A stretch of DNA of 64,000 nt from NCBI RefSeq assembly GCF_002101705.1, contig NZ_LQPC01000051.1:35792-99791 (forward strand), written 5' to 3'. The DNA is from Mycolicibacterium iranicum. Lineage in GTDB: Bacteria; Actinomycetota; Actinomycetes; Mycobacteriales; Mycobacteriaceae. The first letter of the stretch is position 1. Each line of letters begins with the position of its first letter. Positions 61,760-64,000 of the stretch are shown here, piece after piece. Both the position numbers and the translations under genes were made by a program. The notes under the pieces are model-generated. The model searched no databases and was not told the origin of the DNA. It worked only from the letters and a program-made list of their open reading frames with translations.

Positions 61760-61800
61760 CTGTCACTTAGTGACACGCCCACAGTGTCACTAAGTGACAG
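61760..61800. promoter_or_regulatory. double palindromic operator (two TGTCACT-N-AGTGACA sites)
   Basis: TGTCACTTAGTGACA (61761-61775) and TGTCACTAAGTGACA (61785-61799) are each perfect 15-base palindromes. The 17-base blocks 61760-61776 and 61784-61800 are exact reverse complements around a 7-base centre. Centre-to-centre spacing is 24 bases. It lies 8 bases upstream of the TetR start and 78 bases upstream of alkA. Confidence 0.8.
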
Positions 61801-61877
61801 GGATGTCAAGACGGCGCGGTGACTACCGTGTCGTTTTTCCGCCAGTGATGTCGGTGGTCGCGTGTAATTGTCGAGTC

Positions 61878-63365
61878 ATGCACGCCGATTTCGACCGCTG
61901 CTACCGGGCAGTCCAATCGAAGGATGCACGGTTCGACGGGTGGTTCGTCAGTGCTGTGCTGACAACGAGGATCTATTGCCGGCCGAGTTGCCCGGTACGT
62001 CCGCCCTATCCGCGCAACATGCGGTTCTATCCGACAGCGGCGGCAGCACAGAGGGCCGGCTTCCGGTCCTGCAAGCGATGCAGACCGGATGCCTCACCTG
62101 GCTCGCCGGAATGGAACGTGCGCGGTGACGTCGTCGCTCGCACGATGCGTCTCATCGCCGACGGGACGGTGGACCGAGACGGCGTCACCGGGCTCGCGGC
62201 GCGCGTGGGTTACACCGTGCGGCAACTGGAGCGGTTGATGCAGGCCGAGGTCGGCGCCACGCCTCTGGCCCTCGCTCGGGCTCAGCGCGCCCACACTGCC
62301 CGTGTACTCATCGAGACGACCGATATGCCCTTCGGTGACGTTGCTTTCGCGTCCGGTTTCTCCAGCATCCGGCAATTCAACGACACAGTGCGCACCGTAT
62401 GCGACGTGACTCCGACGATGCTGCGCCGCCGGGCGCAGACGCGATTCAGGAAGACCGACACGGCCGGCGCGGGCGTGATGTCGCTCCGCCTCCCGGTACG
62501 GGCGCCGTTCGCGTACGAAGGCATTTTCGGACATCTGGCGGCCACTGCAGTCTGCGGTGTGGAGGAAGTGCGCGACGGGGCGTTCCGGCGCACCCTGCGT
62601 CTGCCCAATGGCACCGGGATCGTCAGCCTCGCGCCCTATCCCGATCACGTCGAGTGCCGACTCGTTGTTGATGACTTCCGCGACCTGACGGCAGCGATCG
62701 CGCGGAGTCGGCGCCTGCTCGATCTCGATGCCGACCCCGAGGCGATTGTCGATGCCCTCAGTATTGACCCGCAGCTCGCTGCAATCGTCGCGAAGGCGCC
62801 GGGCCAACGCATCCCGCGGACTGTCGACGAACACGAGCTAGCGCTACGCGTCGTTCTCGGCCAACAGGTTTCGACGGCCGCGGCGCGCACGCATGCCGGG
62901 CGGCTCGCGGTGGCGTACGGCAAGCCTGTCACCGACCCGGAGGGCGGGCTGACGCATGTCTTTCCGGCGGTGGACCAGCTTGCCGAAATCGACCCACAGC
63001 ATCTGGCCTTTCCCAGGTCACGCCAGCGCACGTTGATCGCCCTTGTATCGGCTTTGGCGCACGGCGACGTCGTGTTGGATTCCGGCTGCGACTGGGACGC
63101 AGCCCGCACACAGCTCCTCGCAATCCCAGGAATCGGGCCGTGGACGGCGGAGATGATCGCCATGCGCGGCCTTGGAGATCCCGATGCGTTTCCCGCAACA
63201 GACCTCGGGGTGTGTGCGGCGGCAGAACAGCTCGGGTTGCCGTCAGCCCCGCGTCCGCTCACGGAGCGCAGCACAGCGTGGCGGCCGTGGCGTTCCTATG
63301 CAACGCAGCACCTTTGGACAGCACTCGACCACGCCGTCAATCAGTGGCCACCCAAGGAGAAATGA
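61878..63365 (+). CDS. alkA: Ada-type zinc/AraC domain fused to 3-methyladenine DNA glycosylase II
   Basis: The ATG at 61878 gives 495 residues, matching the M. tuberculosis AlkA length. The Ada metal domain has Cys34, Cys38, Cys65 and Cys68; Cys34 would accept methyl groups from phosphotriesters. An AraC helix-turn-helix spans about 90-180, then an AlkA glycosylase with the helix-hairpin-helix IPGIGPWTAEMIAMRG and catalytic Asp442 (FPATDLGV). It acts as both methylation sensor and glycosylase. Its stop overlaps the ogt start. Confidence 0.94.
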   Translation: MHADFDRCYRAVQSKDARFDGWFVSAVLTTRIYCRPSCPVRPPYPRNMRFYPTAAAAQRAGFRSCKRCRPDASPGSPEWNVRGDVVARTMRLIADGTVDRDGVTGLAARVGYTVRQLERLMQAEVGATPLALARAQRAHTARVLIETTDMPFGDVAFASGFSSIRQFNDTVRTVCDVTPTMLRRRAQTRFRKTDTAGAGVMSLRLPVRAPFAYEGIFGHLAATAVCGVEEVRDGAFRRTLRLPNGTGIVSLAPYPDHVECRLVVDDFRDLTAAIARSRRLLDLDADPEAIVDALSIDPQLAAIVAKAPGQRIPRTVDEHELALRVVLGQQVSTAAARTHAGRLAVAYGKPVTDPEGGLTHVFPAVDQLAEIDPQHLAFPRSRQRTLIALVSALAHGDVVLDSGCDWDAARTQLLAIPGIGPWTAEMIAMRGLGDPDAFPATDLGVCAAAEQLGLPSAPRPLTERSTAWRPWRSYATQHLWTALDHAVNQWPPKEK

Positions 63366-63868
63366 TGGATGCCACGTGCTACCGCACCATGGACAGCCCC
63401 GTCGGCCTGCTCACGCTGGCAGGCATGGGCGGACGATTACAGCACCTTCGGATGGTGGATCAGACCTATGAGCCGAATCGCGCCGACTGGCAGCTCGATG
63501 AATCGGCGTTCTCCGATACGGTGGAACAGCTTGACGAGTATTTCCGCGGTACGCGTTATGAATTCGACGTAGACCTCGATCTGGTCGGGACAGCATTTCA
63601 AAAGAAGGTCTGGGAAGCGCTGTTGACAATCCCCTATGGGGAGACGCGGTCCTATGCAGAGATTGCCAGTCAAATTGGTGCCCCAGGCGCATTCAGGGCA
63701 GTCGGCTTGGCCAACGGACATAACCCAATCGGCATCATCGTGCCTTGCCATCGGGTAATCGGGGCCAACGGAAGTCTGACCGGATACGGCGGCGGATTGG
63801 ATCGCAAAAGAATGCTGTTGGGAATGGAAAAGAGCAATTCGCCGGCCATTCCCACGCTATTCGACTGA
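63365..63868 (+). CDS. ogt: methylated-DNA--protein-cysteine S-methyltransferase
   Basis: I choose the second of two adjacent ATGs (63365), 5 bases after AAGGAG; 167 residues. The active site PCHRV has Cys128, with the Asn hinge-like GLANGHNPIGIIV before it. It repairs O6-alkylguanine in a suicide reaction. Translationally coupled to alkA. Confidence 0.95.
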   Translation: MDATCYRTMDSPVGLLTLAGMGGRLQHLRMVDQTYEPNRADWQLDESAFSDTVEQLDEYFRGTRYEFDVDLDLVGTAFQKKVWEALLTIPYGETRSYAEIASQIGAPGAFRAVGLANGHNPIGIIVPCHRVIGANGSLTGYGGGLDRKRMLLGMEKSNSPAIPTLFD

Positions 63869-63887
63869 GCGAAATTCTGCACAAATG

Positions 63888-63920
63888 CCTGTGCCCCTCG
63901 ATTGAATCGAGGGGCACAGG
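63888..63920. terminator. perfect hairpin terminator of the rRNA operon (and ogt)
   Basis: Arms of 16 bases (63888-63903 and 63905-63920) are perfect complements around one central G, forming a long GC-rich stem. It begins 10 bases downstream of the 5S 3' end on the reverse strand and 19 bases after the ogt stop, so it can terminate both. Confidence 0.85.
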
Positions 63921-63930
63921 ACTTAATTTG

Positions 63931-64000
63931 TGTTCGGCGGTGTCCTACTTTTCCACCCGGGTGGGTAGTATCATCGGCGCTGGTAGGCTTAGCTTCCGGG
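63931..64000 (-). rRNA. rrf: 5S ribosomal RNA, 3' part (runs off the right edge)
   Basis: The reverse strand shows the 3' half of an actinobacterial 5S rRNA: CCCGGAAGCTAAGCC, then CAGCGCCGATGATACT, GGTGGAAAAGTAGGACACC and the end GCCGAACA. The operon is transcribed toward ogt, as in M. tuberculosis where the rRNA operon follows murA. The 5' half, 23S and 16S lie beyond the window. Confidence 0.95.

Overview
The window reads as a chromosomal segment of a fast-growing mycobacterium (Mycolicibacterium type). GC content is high, GTG starts and leaderless genes are common, and ATGA stop/start overlaps are frequent. From about 33.0 kb to the right end the gene content and order match the M. tuberculosis block from lprD (Rv1343c) down to ogt (Rv1316c) and the rRNA operon: lprD, DUF3817, rdgB, rph, MBL phosphodiesterase, murI, rhomboid, cysM-cysO-mec, P1 peptidase, DUF2017, clpS, pncB, dinG, glgP, glgE, glgB, thioredoxin-like, fadA4, methylmalonyl-CoA epimerase, nucS, membrane cyclase, alkA, ogt, 5S rRNA. 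These identifications come from remembered protein families and synteny; no search was run.

The left half (1-31.5 kb) is accessory and catabolic. The first 17.4 kb hold a compact acyl-CoA degradation locus: two acyl-CoA ligases, an unfused acyl-CoA dehydrogenase pair, a crotonase, three short-chain dehydrogenases, a CaiB-type CoA transferase, an LLM flavin oxidoreductase, a KstD-like flavoprotein, a [2Fe-2S] ferredoxin, an alpha/beta hydrolase, and a two-subunit cobalamin-dependent acyl-CoA mutase with its MeaB GTPase. A perfect palindrome, GAGAAT-N3-ATTCTC, lies in three of the divergent intergenic regions, and degenerate copies lie in the fourth. In two cases it fills the spacer between -35 and -10 boxes. 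This ties the locus into one regulon, probably under the TetR regulator at 2820-3431. I could not name the substrate; this is the best candidate here for an undescribed system.

A second unit (19.1-27.4 kb) has an Ltp2-like (Cys-less 'thiolase') protein, a free-standing DUF35 protein, a fused double acyl-CoA dehydrogenase, an extended SDR, an NTF2-like protein, and a divergent TetR-SRPBCC-sulfatase operon around a palindromic operator. By family it resembles steroid side-chain degradation, possibly with a sulfate ester. Then come an amidohydrolase/AraC pair, a TetR/whiB6-like pair around a 38-bp imperfect palindrome, an alpha/beta hydrolase, and an AraC-type protein lacking its DNA-binding domain. 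A tRNA-Leu gene marks the border with the conserved block.

In the conserved block the genes serve cysteine supply by the CysO carrier route, glycogen and maltose-1-phosphate metabolism (GlgP/GlgE/GlgB), NAD salvage, cell-wall D-glutamate, propionate-type metabolism (FadA4 and epimerase), cAMP signalling, and DNA mismatch and alkylation repair (NucS, AlkA, Ogt). Notable sequence features are a four-copy 32-bp repeat forming overlapping 11-codon mini-ORFs between DUF2017 and the P1 peptidase, an apparent CTG start for rdgB, and a double palindromic operator between a TetR gene and alkA. No gene-free stretch exceeds about 300 bases; the longest is the 259-base glgP/glgE divergent region, in which I recognise no specific site.
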